Positions 9,401 to 17,825 of a stretch of 41,386 nt of DNA are shown here, one piece after another (position 1 is the stretch's first letter; the number at the start of each line of letters is the position of its first letter). Below the pieces are notes generated by a model. The model made no database searches. It saw nothing but the letters and a program-made list of their open reading frames with translations, and had not been told where the DNA came from. This stretch comes from Bacteroidales bacterium. Its GTDB lineage: Bacteria; Bacteroidota; Bacteroidia; Bacteroidales; UBA3824. The stretch is taken from the NCBI GenBank assembly GCA_017541145.1, contig JAFXZT010000180.1:1-41386 (forward strand). Direction: 5' to 3'. The position numbers and the translations under genes were made by a program.

Positions 9401-10980
9401 TTGGCGGTTTAGTGAAAGGACATTGCTCTATAGATTTGGAACTTGGTGAGCGTTGCGAAGTGAAAAAAGGCAACGACCTTTTGGGCGAAAGCATTTTGTC
9501 GGCTTTGACACCTTCTGACGGAGAATCAGATGTCAATGTTTTTGCCTCGCCTCAAGCAATTCTCAATATACCTGTTGACAAAGAGTTTGAAATGCTTGAC
9601 GACAACGAAAAAGTACAGCAATATATAATTCAAATAGCCGAATATAAAGTTACCGACAATACTTTAGGTAAAAATGTTGACGGCAAAATAGAAGTATCTG
9701 AGGACGGACTTACTGTCGTGTACAATCCGATAGAACCGTTTGATACCAAACATAATTATAATGTGTACATCAAAGTTCTCTTCAAACAAAAAGTCGGTTC
9801 TCAATGGATAGCCGTAAAAGAAGAAGACGGTACAGAATATTTTGAGGATATGACTGTTAATTTTACTTCGGGAGAACGTCCTGATGTAATTGATCCTCAA
9901 AATATAGTTTGTTCGTATCCGGAAGATATGATGTACAATTTTTATAAGAATCAGAGCGACGAAGGATATATTTGTTTGAAATACAATTATGATTATTTGT
10001 TTAGACCTAATGCACATGAAGGATTCAAACAAAAAGTTGTAATATCCAATAAACAAGGATTTTACAAAGAAATAGATTTCAGAACAAAAATGACAGAAGA
10101 TGCGGATAACGGACAGTATGAGATAACATTCAACCTCAAAGATTTGGGCCTTGCAAACAATACTGTATATAAATTGGAACTTCAAAATATTCCGTTGTCA
10201 ACAGTAACGAGCATCAATCAAAACGTAGACACCGCTTATAATAAAATACAAAATGGAAACGAATCAATTGAAGTAAGACATACCACGGCTACCGGTACGC
10301 TCAATCAGATGGAAACTAAAAATATTTGTGTTCTTAACTTTAGGACAAGTTATTTTAATAAGTTTTCTGAAAAAATTAGTAAGTTAGGACTACAAGAAGG
10401 CAATGCAGTGAGTGTCGGTCGAGATTCTTATAGACATTCACTTAGTACAAATATTTCCTCAAACGATTTTTTTGACGGAGTAGAATGGCGCGGAACCGAT
10501 AAAATAAAACCATTGATATCATTCAATATCGATTTTGAAAATACAGATTGGTATAACAAATCGATTTACAAAAAATATTATTCAAAATATACACAAAACG
10601 ACGGTGAAATAGAGCGAGTATACAATTTTCCGCCAAATGACGCTGTAGAAATCAACAACAACAGAGAATGTCAGCACAACAATTTTAAATTGGAAAATTC
10701 TGAAATTGAGATTGGAAAAGCAACCGGATTGTTTAGTCTTGGAACAATCAATTATTGTCCTTTGTATCAGTTTGACGACGACATCCGACAAACGAGAATA
10801 TATTTGTTAAGAAAAGCGGAAGAAAATGTGCCGTTGAATCAGTTGGAGCAGAGTATTGTGGATTACAATAATGCAATTGAATTTTCCAAAGGAGATTATC
10901 CGTATGAAATAATTTACAGATTGCCCGGTAAAAAAACAATTTCAGAAAAAGTAAAAGCAAAATTTGTTTACAAAAAATAA
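6439..10980 (+). CDS. Giant exported protein of unknown function
   Basis: A 1513-residue protein. MTKRSIFTSAVIVILLLLNF followed by RLFAQ is a signal peptide. Residues about 25-120 look helical and coiled-coil-like (VNDASETAKASLDATKQ). Residues about 130-1010 are a long series of Gly-rich beta strands (FGGLxF, GAGRFEV and GLKGSLEL types), with scattered Cys pairs such as CGNCKLD. At about 1027 starts an Ig-like segment of the Big_5 type (ASPQAILNIPVDKEF, GLTVVYNPIEPF). No catalytic motif and no T9SS sorting domain are visible. The start overlaps the broken barrel gene by eight bases and the next gene is 21 bases on, so translation is coupled within the cluster. I infer a surface or periplasmic structural partner of the barrel and the downstream protease. 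I do not recognise the family. Confidence 0.88.
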   Translation: MTKRSIFTSAVIVILLLLNFRLFAQDVNSQTIDAIVNDASETAKASLDATKQVAEDRRLANAIEVARKVKEMANYVDKIINLAENKQIPLPVGIKSAANNYEIVVQQLSHESDSIAKAYMTLVVPIDSATTVGFETSITLSGSCGPQMPGRLKLIRPVELLFGDKFKVTFNNGSYAEFDCDGIKQFYMDATLEFTSKNIQFYDEHMKATPNPKFNTKLTFNDFSDFVFEINSKLTFEFSDLKDFIFSVQDLVVDLSEYTTPQTARFPSGYFGCDDEQNLWKGLSVKKAQVFLPEALKTDSTSIKDTTKVKVKKINTLDRTAITCSNLIIDNHGLTVEAGVEQMCGNCKLDPKKWELNVSSFELDIVKNKIQGAGFSGLINIPPFGKYSQLGYSAAYNTAEKEFDFKCDIGGKHDFDVFGATLTLNKQSYLEVKLRDGDFYPSISASGTIKINAPLSEDGLTLKLPEIAFEGMTISKEKPVFSPGTWDMSALADSIMPQIAGFEFSLSNIEQNDESIKFDALVSLNGTITGAGRFEVVGDFDNYKIKHVNVSKLSVAYQQPYFGLKGSLELKRGDDIYGNGFRGEVNLTLMNDWKFDAVTVFGKKDNLKYFLVDLYGEKESGLFMIPPCITVQGLGGGLYHHMNQTAENNEFGKALSGICYVPDSKVGFGFLASARFFVGQKNAVNALTSFDIQFNRNWGLNYFQINGDVAFMNQPENLSKFKGKVMKKVTAMQSEGGLGKLHLKAPEDLKIPENKDDGVLTASILMKYDATNKTYNADLKTYLDAGFITGTGPDNLMVEAKALFGNKDWYVHLGSPDKQCGINVLNLFETQGYFMFGSQIPPLPNPPDEVWGDLPQDKRDKYLNSRNLDFVSSGKGVAFGLNFKAGAEVNPKPFYASFKVGAGAEFLLTNYGKNAHCKGRTGTIGIDGWYAQAQIWAFLDAAVGLKVKVLRKDRHFNIMDLHAGAVMSGMGPNPFYFVGNVNASYRVLGGLVKGHCSIDLELGERCEVKKGNDLLGESILSALTPSDGESDVNVFASPQAILNIPVDKEFEMLDDNEKVQQYIIQIAEYKVTDNTLGKNVDGKIEVSEDGLTVVYNPIEPFDTKHNYNVYIKVLFKQKVGSQWIAVKEEDGTEYFEDMTVNFTSGERPDVIDPQNIVCSYPEDMMYNFYKNQSDEGYICLKYNYDYLFRPNAHEGFKQKVVISNKQGFYKEIDFRTKMTEDADNGQYEITFNLKDLGLANNTVYKLELQNIPLSTVTSINQNVDTAYNKIQNGNESIEVRHTTATGTLNQMETKNICVLNFRTSYFNKFSEKISKLGLQEGNAVSVGRDSYRHSLSTNISSNDFFDGVEWRGTDKIKPLISFNIDFENTDWYNKSIYKKYYSKYTQNDGEIERVYNFPPNDAVEINNNRECQHNNFKLENSEIEIGKATGLFSLGTINYCPLYQFDDDIRQTRIYLLRKAEENVPLNQLEQSIVDYNNAIEFSKGDYPYEIIYRLPGKKTISEKVKAKFVYKK

Positions 10981-11001
10981 ACAAAAAAAAGAATAGAGAT
11001 T

Positions 11002-14000
11002 ATGAAAAGAATATTGACAATATTATTTATAATTTGTGCTATTGCAATTGATATCAACGCACAGACCAAAGTTTATCCGATAACCGTAACAATAAGCGGA
11101 AACAGCAATATATCAGCATCGTTGTCACAACTTTGCAGCCCTCAGTCTACATTGATGTTTACATTTCAGTGTCTTGACCGTAAAGAAAACAACCTTCCTG
11201 TGGCGGTAAAAGTAAGACTGTATCCGGCAACCGGAAAGGGTAAATCAATTGAAAATCAGGTACAAATGGGTAGAAAAACATTTGATATCGGTTTCGGACA
11301 AACAATTGTAGAACAAAAAACAGATTTGGAAAAATATTTTCTTACTAATTTTACAAATGCCAATCAATCAGGATATTATCAAAACGGTCAATTGGTGGAA
11401 GGAAGTTATATCTTGCAAGTAGTTTGTTACGATGCCAGAACTATATCACGACAAATTTCCAATGTTGCCAAGATATATTTACATATCGACCAGTTTAATT
11501 ATCCTACATTGCAGTTTCCGAGAAACAATTCTGATTTGGAAGAATATACAACCAAACCTACATTAAATTTTCAGTGGCTTAATACCGGAAAAACCGACCC
11601 GAAAATCCGTTATAAATTTGAATTGTGGAAAGTTATAAATTCTTCATCATTAGAAACATACGTAAAACAAACCAGACCGATATTCGTGGAGGAAAATTTG
11701 TTTGTAACACAAAAAAGTTACATGCCGGAAATCCTAAATCTTGAAATCGGACAAAAATATTGTTGGCGTGTTACAGCTTACGACCCGGAAAAAACTTTGT
11801 CATTTAAACGTAATGGCGAAAGCGAAGTCTTTCAGTTTCAGTATCTTAATCCGCCCGTGCCGGTTACAGGATTGAAAAACAAGATTTTAGGAAAACAAAT
11901 TACGTATACTTGGAATTCAGACAAAAGCCATACAAAATATATTGTAGAATATTATGATTACAAACGTGATACAACAATTTCTGCCGAGCAAACAGAAAAT
12001 ATTTTGAAGTTGACAGCGCCTGATTACGATTACAGAATAAAATTTCGTGTGAAAGCCGTATGTTACAACGATATGAGCAGAACATCAGATTTTACACCTT
12101 GGAGCGAGGCATACGTACAGCCGGAGAACAAAGTAGAGTACGAATGCGGTAAAAGATTTCCCGATAGAGAAATTGAAAACCAAGAACTTAAAACCGAATT
12201 TTTTGAAGGTGAAATTGTAGAATCCAAAAACGGAGACAGCCGTTACGAAATTATAAAAGCAGAGTCGCAAGGAGACGGAAGTTTGAAAGGTAAATTTTAC
12301 GCCATAATGGATTGTTGGGGCGGTGCAAAAATATTGTGTGATTTTTGGGATACAAAAATTAATACAGATAATATCGTTTTGACCACACGATATAAAAGTG
12401 AAGACATCCCCGACTTTGTAGCAGATCCCGAAGAAATTAAAAAATATGTTAACGAGTTGATTAACAACGTAAATATGGCGATTACCGATAATACAATTCG
12501 TGATACTATTGTGATAAATCAAAAATTTGATTACCTTTACACCGAAAATGGACGCTTGAAAGCTGTGGTTTTGGATGACAACGGCGAGCCAAATGTAACA
12601 GACGTAACGCCGGAAAAATCATTTACTCAGGCTCTTATAACCGATGGACAGGGCGACACAGCAGTAGTATCCAAAAAAGGACAAGTAATGGGAGTAAAAG
12701 AATATCAATTTGCAGGCGACAACCGCCACTTACTCAACGAATACCATCGACAGTTGGATTCGTTGGGAGAGTGGATTATACAGTTTGATGCATTTGATAA
12801 GCAAGATTACGGATTTGATAAAGTGTCAAACAAAAAAGGAATTTTCTCAGGCGCAGAATATTACCCATATTTGTCTGCTAACTATGATTTGCGTTACAAA
12901 TCCGTAGAAACCAGCAACTCCGACAAAGTAATTGTAGATTTTGGAAGTTATCCCGAAAAAGATTCGGTAATTTTTAAAGATAAATACGGCATAACATTAA
13001 AATTATCAAAGAAAAATTTACTGACCTTTACAGCACCAAACCAAGCTGATACAAACTATATTTATGCTTACAGAGGCGACAAGAAGATAGGAAAACTGAT
13101 GCTGAACGTTTACAAGAAAAAGCCGATAAAAGTATGTTTGGTAATGGTAAACGGTGCGAAACATAAAGAGAGTTTTGACGAAATCCAAAAACACCTCAAT
13201 AAAGTTTTTAAGCCCGCAGTAGTTGAGTTTGAAATAACTCACGCCGATTTTAAGATGTCGGAATTAACAAGTTTTTCACACGGTGGAAGTCCTTGGAATT
13301 CAGTTTACAACGACGACCAAAAACGTGTACTTCGAGCTTACAATGACAGTATTAAAGATGGCGTTTATTATTTGTTTTTCATTGACAACGTAACCGACAA
13401 AAAAGACGGCAACGGAACAATGGTATCCGGTTATATGCCAAGAGGTTACAACTGCGGCTTCATTTACGACGGTGGTTCACCTCACACCATAGCCCACGAG
13501 TTAGGACACGGAATTGCGGGGTTGGAGCATGTATTCTCTGATTCCAAATCATCAGGAAAGACTAAGAATTTGATGGATTATTCTGAAGGAGAGGAGTTAT
13601 GGCACTTCCAGTGGGATGCAATTCAAGACCCTAGCCGAGTTTGGATGAAGTGGAATAAAAGCGAAGAAGAGGGAGAAAGTTATTTCCTCAATAGCGTATT
13701 TTATGCAGTATTAAATTCAGAAGAAACATCAAGTATTTATGACAATGATATTGTTTATTCTTCTCAAAAATCGAATGACATAATTTCATTCGGTGGAGTT
13801 AATAGTAAAATCGATTATAATATTTTAAATAAAGTTGTTAATTTAAAATGTAATATTGCTGATTATTTAGAAAATCATACTTATTTGAATGCAAATTTAC
13901 AAAAGATTAAATTTATTAATAGAGATACTCAAAATTTTGTATTAAATAAAGATGTATTTCCTGTTGAATTTGTATATGATTCTACAAAAATTAAGTGGCG

Positions 14001-15189
14001 ATTTTGTTCAGATAGTACAATAATAGAACAACGAAATTGTAATTTTTCGGTGTCAAAACTTACAACTGGAGAATATAATGTTAAATTAATTTTATCCGAA
14101 GGAGCAGTAAAATTAAAAATTAGTTATGTAGATGACAATAATAGTATTAAATATGCATTACTACAATTAGATTCTACATTTGATATTTCATTTTCTTTAT
14201 TTGTATTTGAAAAACCTATTGTTGATTTTCTTCCTTTTGATATTGAAAACTATTACAAAAAATTTGGATTCGATGATGCAAAAAATAAGTCGAATCAGCA
14301 AGCCGGAATTTATGATAAAATTATGATTTCTGATGTTGAATACTATGTTCCATGGCTTTTCGTTGATGATACTGTTTCTGCTGAATTAAAAATTAAATTG
14401 AGTTTATCTGATGATTTTGTTTTAAATAATAAAAGGAGAAAAAAAGATTCGTTGTATTTGAAATTTCAATGTTCTTCATGTGAAATTAATGGTAATCCAT
14501 TGTCTTCGGATATTCATTTAAATAAATTAAACTCTCCTTTATGTATAAAACTGAATAGAGAAATTAAAGATACTATTAAAGTATATACTCAAATCAATAA
14601 TAATAAAATTCTTTCTGGTAAATTGGCAATGCTATGCAAAAAGGAAAAAATATGTTCAAAAATAAAATTTATCATCGTTAAAAAAAATGACACTGAAATA
14701 CCCAATGTAGATATAAAAATGGCTTTAAATACTATAAATGAATATTATAAGCAGGCTAATATAAAATTTATTCCGTCAGAAAATTTTATTGACACACTAA
14801 GACTTTCTCAGTCAAGTGTTTTTAATTGTTCTTCTGCGCAAAATAAATATGAACGTTTTGAAAAAAATACTATACATATATTTATTTGCGATAAAGAAAA
14901 TGGTACACAAAATGGTGCTGGGATGTTTCCATCTAAACAAAGAAACTTTGGTATCGCTTATGTTAATTTTTGTGATAATTATGTAACAATTGTACATGAA
15001 ATAGGGCATTGTTTAGGTTTACCACATACCTTTGAAAAAGAGTGTTCAAGTGATAAAAATTGCATGAAACCAATAACAATGGAAAAATATTCAACTAAAA
15101 ATATTATGGATTACTTTGAAAATAAAGAAAATAGAAAATATTTATTTAAAAATCAAATCGAATATATTTACGGAATCGAAGAAAAATGA
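11002..15189 (+). CDS. Secreted double metalloprotease, candidate polymorphic effector
   Basis: A 1395-residue protein with signal peptide MKRILTILFIICAIAIDINAQ. Residues about 160-390 are two FN3-like domains (for example CWRVTAYDPEKTLSF). A first zinc-protease motif, HELGHGIAGLEH, lies at 832-843 (HExxH plus a third His seven residues on), followed by NLMDYSEGEELWHFQWDAIQDP. From memory, this block is common in large Bacteroidota secreted proteins just before a variable tip. From about residue 900 base composition falls sharply and the sequence changes character. The last ~170 residues are a second protease domain: HEIGHCLGLPH at 1332-1342, the exact HExxHxxGxxH of metzincins, with NIMDYF (Met 1369) as Met-turn, closest in look to M43 cytophagalysins. 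The stop overlaps the next ATG by four bases. The protease fold is well supported; a toxin role is inference. Confidence 0.88.
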   Translation: MKRILTILFIICAIAIDINAQTKVYPITVTISGNSNISASLSQLCSPQSTLMFTFQCLDRKENNLPVAVKVRLYPATGKGKSIENQVQMGRKTFDIGFGQTIVEQKTDLEKYFLTNFTNANQSGYYQNGQLVEGSYILQVVCYDARTISRQISNVAKIYLHIDQFNYPTLQFPRNNSDLEEYTTKPTLNFQWLNTGKTDPKIRYKFELWKVINSSSLETYVKQTRPIFVEENLFVTQKSYMPEILNLEIGQKYCWRVTAYDPEKTLSFKRNGESEVFQFQYLNPPVPVTGLKNKILGKQITYTWNSDKSHTKYIVEYYDYKRDTTISAEQTENILKLTAPDYDYRIKFRVKAVCYNDMSRTSDFTPWSEAYVQPENKVEYECGKRFPDREIENQELKTEFFEGEIVESKNGDSRYEIIKAESQGDGSLKGKFYAIMDCWGGAKILCDFWDTKINTDNIVLTTRYKSEDIPDFVADPEEIKKYVNELINNVNMAITDNTIRDTIVINQKFDYLYTENGRLKAVVLDDNGEPNVTDVTPEKSFTQALITDGQGDTAVVSKKGQVMGVKEYQFAGDNRHLLNEYHRQLDSLGEWIIQFDAFDKQDYGFDKVSNKKGIFSGAEYYPYLSANYDLRYKSVETSNSDKVIVDFGSYPEKDSVIFKDKYGITLKLSKKNLLTFTAPNQADTNYIYAYRGDKKIGKLMLNVYKKKPIKVCLVMVNGAKHKESFDEIQKHLNKVFKPAVVEFEITHADFKMSELTSFSHGGSPWNSVYNDDQKRVLRAYNDSIKDGVYYLFFIDNVTDKKDGNGTMVSGYMPRGYNCGFIYDGGSPHTIAHELGHGIAGLEHVFSDSKSSGKTKNLMDYSEGEELWHFQWDAIQDPSRVWMKWNKSEEEGESYFLNSVFYAVLNSEETSSIYDNDIVYSSQKSNDIISFGGVNSKIDYNILNKVVNLKCNIADYLENHTYLNANLQKIKFINRDTQNFVLNKDVFPVEFVYDSTKIKWRFCSDSTIIEQRNCNFSVSKLTTGEYNVKLILSEGAVKLKISYVDDNNSIKYALLQLDSTFDISFSLFVFEKPIVDFLPFDIENYYKKFGFDDAKNKSNQQAGIYDKIMISDVEYYVPWLFVDDTVSAELKIKLSLSDDFVLNNKRRKKDSLYLKFQCSSCEINGNPLSSDIHLNKLNSPLCIKLNREIKDTIKVYTQINNNKILSGKLAMLCKKEKICSKIKFIIVKKNDTEIPNVDIKMALNTINEYYKQANIKFIPSENFIDTLRLSQSSVFNCSSAQNKYERFEKNTIHIFICDKENGTQNGAGMFPSKQRNFGIAYVNFCDNYVTIVHEIGHCLGLPHTFEKECSSDKNCMKPITMEKYSTKNIMDYFENKENRKYLFKNQIEYIYGIEEK

Positions 15190-16322
15190 AAAAAGTATTA
15201 TTGATAGTTTTGTTGTTGCATTGTTTTTTGACTGTTATTTCTCAGAATCAATGTCAATCCTCGCTTTTATCAAAAGATAAAATTTTTGAAATTATCAGTT
15301 CAAAATTAGAGAAAGAGAAAACAACTCTTTTGAATTTAAGGAAAATTGAGTTTCATAATCAGTATATATATAATTATCCTATATGTAGTAGTGTAGATCA
15401 CTGTTTATATAATTGTCTATTTGAGTATCCTAAATATGGAATTGATTTTAGACTAGTAAGCTATTATGACGAACAAATGAAAAAACGTATATTACAACTT
15501 TTACGTAATGAATTTATGGAAAATGAATTGGATAATTTAATTAATAAAGAATTAAGTAAAATTACTTTTTGCTCGAAACAGAGGGATATTGATACAACGA
15601 GTTTGAGTTATTTAAAACAAAGAGAATCTTTTTTTTGTCAAAAAAAAGATTCTTTATTATCAGAATATAAAGATAAATATCATTTTAATTTACATATAAT
15701 TATCGGGGTGTGTAAATACCTCTATAATTCAGAAATTGAAAATGAATTATTAAGATTGTATAATTCCGATATAAATTGGTCAAAAGTGTCAGGTATTACA
15801 TCTCAAGTTGGAAATATACAAGCATATATAAATTTAAAAGATGAAATAAAAGTTGTTTTGGCAGCACACGGGAAAAACGAATTTTTAAACGAATGGAAAT
15901 ATGATGAAACAAAAGATATTAATTGGCAATTTGATATAAAGGATACATTAGATGATTTATTTAGTCAAAAAATGGTTGAAAATATTCGTTATTTAGCAGC
16001 TGTTCATACCGAAGAATCGTATTATGAGTTGTCTAAATATTTATTGTCTCCGCGTTTTGTGTATTCCGAGGAAGTTGAAGAATCAATGGAAAGTGATTAT
16101 TTGAATGATTATAATAATTATATTAGATGCTTTGCTTTTATGTATATTGTCAAGAATGTTACAAATATTGAATTGTATAAATCACTTCAATTTTTGTGGT
16201 ATTTTGAACAGCATAATAATTTTCAAAATATTCGACATAATTTGACAGAAGAGTTTTGCCGAAAAGTGTATGACTGGATGCAAGATAATCGAGGAAATTA
16301 TAAATTGTGGTATGAGTGGTAA
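15186..16322 (+). CDS. Exported helical protein, candidate immunity or partner protein
   Basis: A 378-residue protein starting MKKVLLIVLLLHCFLTVISQ, a signal peptide. The body is rich in Lys, Glu, Asn, Tyr and Leu and looks mainly helical (KRILQLLRNEFMENELDNLI, DTLDDLFSQKMVENIRYLAA), with no catalytic motif and no recognised family. Its ATG overlaps the TGA of the metalloprotease gene (ATGA), the tightest coupling in the cluster. It shares the very low GC content of that gene's 3' part, so the two probably arrived together. A periplasmic protein coded directly after an exported protease tip would suit an immunity protein. It could equally be a chaperone or second effector subunit. Function not demonstrated. 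Confidence 0.85.
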   Translation: MKKVLLIVLLLHCFLTVISQNQCQSSLLSKDKIFEIISSKLEKEKTTLLNLRKIEFHNQYIYNYPICSSVDHCLYNCLFEYPKYGIDFRLVSYYDEQMKKRILQLLRNEFMENELDNLINKELSKITFCSKQRDIDTTSLSYLKQRESFFCQKKDSLLSEYKDKYHFNLHIIIGVCKYLYNSEIENELLRLYNSDINWSKVSGITSQVGNIQAYINLKDEIKVVLAAHGKNEFLNEWKYDETKDINWQFDIKDTLDDLFSQKMVENIRYLAAVHTEESYYELSKYLLSPRFVYSEEVEESMESDYLNDYNNYIRCFAFMYIVKNVTNIELYKSLQFLWYFEQHNNFQNIRHNLTEEFCRKVYDWMQDNRGNYKLWYEW

Positions 16323-16330
16323 TTATAAAC

Positions 16331-16465
16331 TATGCCGGTTTGACAACTGTGACAGACGTAACCCACGGACGTTCATTTACACAAGTTCGTATCTCCAAAC
16401 CGGGGAAGGCGGGGATTGAATTGCGGTGGTCGCCAATGTGTTACGAGGTGCCTAAATTCAATTAA
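16331..16465 (+). pseudogene. Orphan fragment of a gene related to the 1395-residue effector
   Basis: This frame has no start codon of its own in context; it reads YAGLTTVTDVTHGRSFTQVR and continues for 24 more codons to TAA at 16463-16465. The element VTDVTxxxSFTQ also occurs inside the long metalloprotease gene (coded near 12595-12635, VTDVTPEKSFTQ), and the DNA there is clearly similar. The last part (AGIELRW) also resembles IIELRW of the FN3-like protein. Composition jumps to 33 G/C of 60 at 16381-16440, while the gene just before is very AT-rich. It looks like a relic of an older gene or displaced gene end. The similarity is short, so homology is likely but not proven. Confidence 0.55.
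16335..16403. repeat. Inverted repeat spanning the orphan fragment
   Basis: CCGGTTTG at 16335-16342 and CAAACCGG at 16396-16403 are exact inverted copies 53 bases apart, both within the orphan coding remnant. There is no U-run after the second arm. It may be a chance palindrome or a recombination-related structure. Confidence 0.4.
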
Positions 16466-16543
16466 TCAAGTATATCTAAGAGAAATCGCCATGCCTTTTT
16501 GATAAAAAAATCTCTCAACTGTTAAAAAACGGAAAAATATTAT

Positions 16544-16551
16544 TACCTTTG
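16544..16551 (+). promoter_or_regulatory. -7 box for the CNNM/CBS - birA run
   Basis: TACCTTTG matches TAnnTTTG exactly and lies 20 bases before the ATG at 16572, giving a short leader. No clear TTTG is found at the usual distance upstream. It supports 16572 as the start codon and a separate transcript from the effector cluster. Confidence 0.6.
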
Positions 16552-16571
16552 CACTAAAGATTTTATGCAAG

Positions 16572-17819
16572 ATGTTAACGGGCATGATTATACTATTTTT
16601 GTTGGGCGCAACGGGAACTGTTTTTTTCTCCGGAATGAAGACGGCTCTTACGGTTTGTGACAAGTTGATTTTTGATATTGATGTCAAAAACCAATCGATA
16701 AAACAAGGTCTTGTTTTCCGCCCCGACGATAATATTCATCTCTGTATCTCGTTGATGCTCACTGGCGAAATCGTAAGCGAGAGTTTGATGAGCATTGCTG
16801 TTTTTTATCTCTTGTCGTTTATCGGAACCACGGTATTGTGGTTGAAAATTTTGATAATATTTTTTACAATTTTATCGATGTTGATTTTGTTTAAATCGGT
16901 TCCGTCGGCATATTTCGCAAAACACAGCAACGAATCTCTTAGAAAATTTTCCGGCATCGCCAATTTGATGTCCAACATGATATATCCGTGGTTGTATTTC
17001 GTATTGTTTTGGCCTGTTACAAAGGCAATTAAACGTAACGGAATCGACGGTTTTTCTGAACTTTTCCCGAATTACAACAATCCTCAGCATATAGAACCGG
17101 CAAAATACAGGTCAACAAATTTTAAAATTCTTCAAAACGCGTTGGATTTTACTAATATCAAAATCCGTGAATGTCTTGTACCCCGAAACGAAATTGTTTA
17201 TGCTGATATCAAAGACAGTATTCAAACTTTAACAAGGAAATTTACAAATTCCGGATTCTCTAAAATATTGATTTGCAACGGTTCTATCGATAATGTTTCG
17301 GGATATGTCAACGCCATAAAATTGTTTAAAAATCCGGATTCTATCAGCAATATCCTTACCGATGTAATAGAAGTGCCGGAAAGTATGACCGCAGATAAAC
17401 TTTTTAAACTGTTCATTAAGAGGCGTTTAAGCGTTGCAACTGTAATTGATGAATACGGTGGAATTGCCGGGATGTTAACAGTGGAAGATATCATTGAAGA
17501 AATCACCGGAGAAATAGAGGATGAGCATGATTCTCAGGAATTTATCGAGCGCAAAACCGGTGCTAACGAATATATTTTTTCCGGTCGTTTGGAGATTGAC
17601 TATATCAACGAAAAATACAAAATTAATTTGCCTAAATCCGATGAATATGAGACACTTGCCGGTTATGTCTTGAAACTCAACGAGGATATTCCCGACAATG
17701 GTGACGAAATTATTGACGGCAGATTTGAGATAAAAATACTTCAAGTACGAAAACCCAAAATTAATATAATCAGAATTCGTGTAAACGATGAGAAAAAAGA
17801 TTTTAAATCCAAAAAATAA
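16572..17819 (+). CDS. CNNM/CBS-domain membrane protein, CorC/HlyC family (GldE-like)
   Basis: A 415-residue inner-membrane protein. Residues 1-~145 hold three to four membrane segments of the CNNM (DUF21) type (MLTGMIILFLLGATGTVFF, MSIAVFYLLSFIGTTVLWL, MIYPWLYFVLFWPV). Two CBS domains follow at about 190-315, with the family signature VIDEYGGIAGMLTVEDIIEE near 290-310. The C-terminal CorC/HlyC domain (about 330-410, YETLAGYVLKLNEDIPDNGD) is complete. Relatives are linked to magnesium/cation transport; in gliding Bacteroidota the related protein GldE belongs to this family. It sits directly before birA (gap six bases). Family assignment is firm; whether it acts in cation export or as a GldE equivalent cannot be told here. 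Confidence 0.9.
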   Translation: MLTGMIILFLLGATGTVFFSGMKTALTVCDKLIFDIDVKNQSIKQGLVFRPDDNIHLCISLMLTGEIVSESLMSIAVFYLLSFIGTTVLWLKILIIFFTILSMLILFKSVPSAYFAKHSNESLRKFSGIANLMSNMIYPWLYFVLFWPVTKAIKRNGIDGFSELFPNYNNPQHIEPAKYRSTNFKILQNALDFTNIKIRECLVPRNEIVYADIKDSIQTLTRKFTNSGFSKILICNGSIDNVSGYVNAIKLFKNPDSISNILTDVIEVPESMTADKLFKLFIKRRLSVATVIDEYGGIAGMLTVEDIIEEITGEIEDEHDSQEFIERKTGANEYIFSGRLEIDYINEKYKINLPKSDEYETLAGYVLKLNEDIPDNGDEIIDGRFEIKILQVRKPKINIIRIRVNDEKKDFKSKK

Positions 17820-17825
17820 ATAGCA

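Noticed and set aside
9664-10185. Long antisense open frame inside the 1513-residue gene
   Set aside because: It is opposite a strong coding frame, has no promoter or signal of its own, and a composition typical of reverse-frame shadows.
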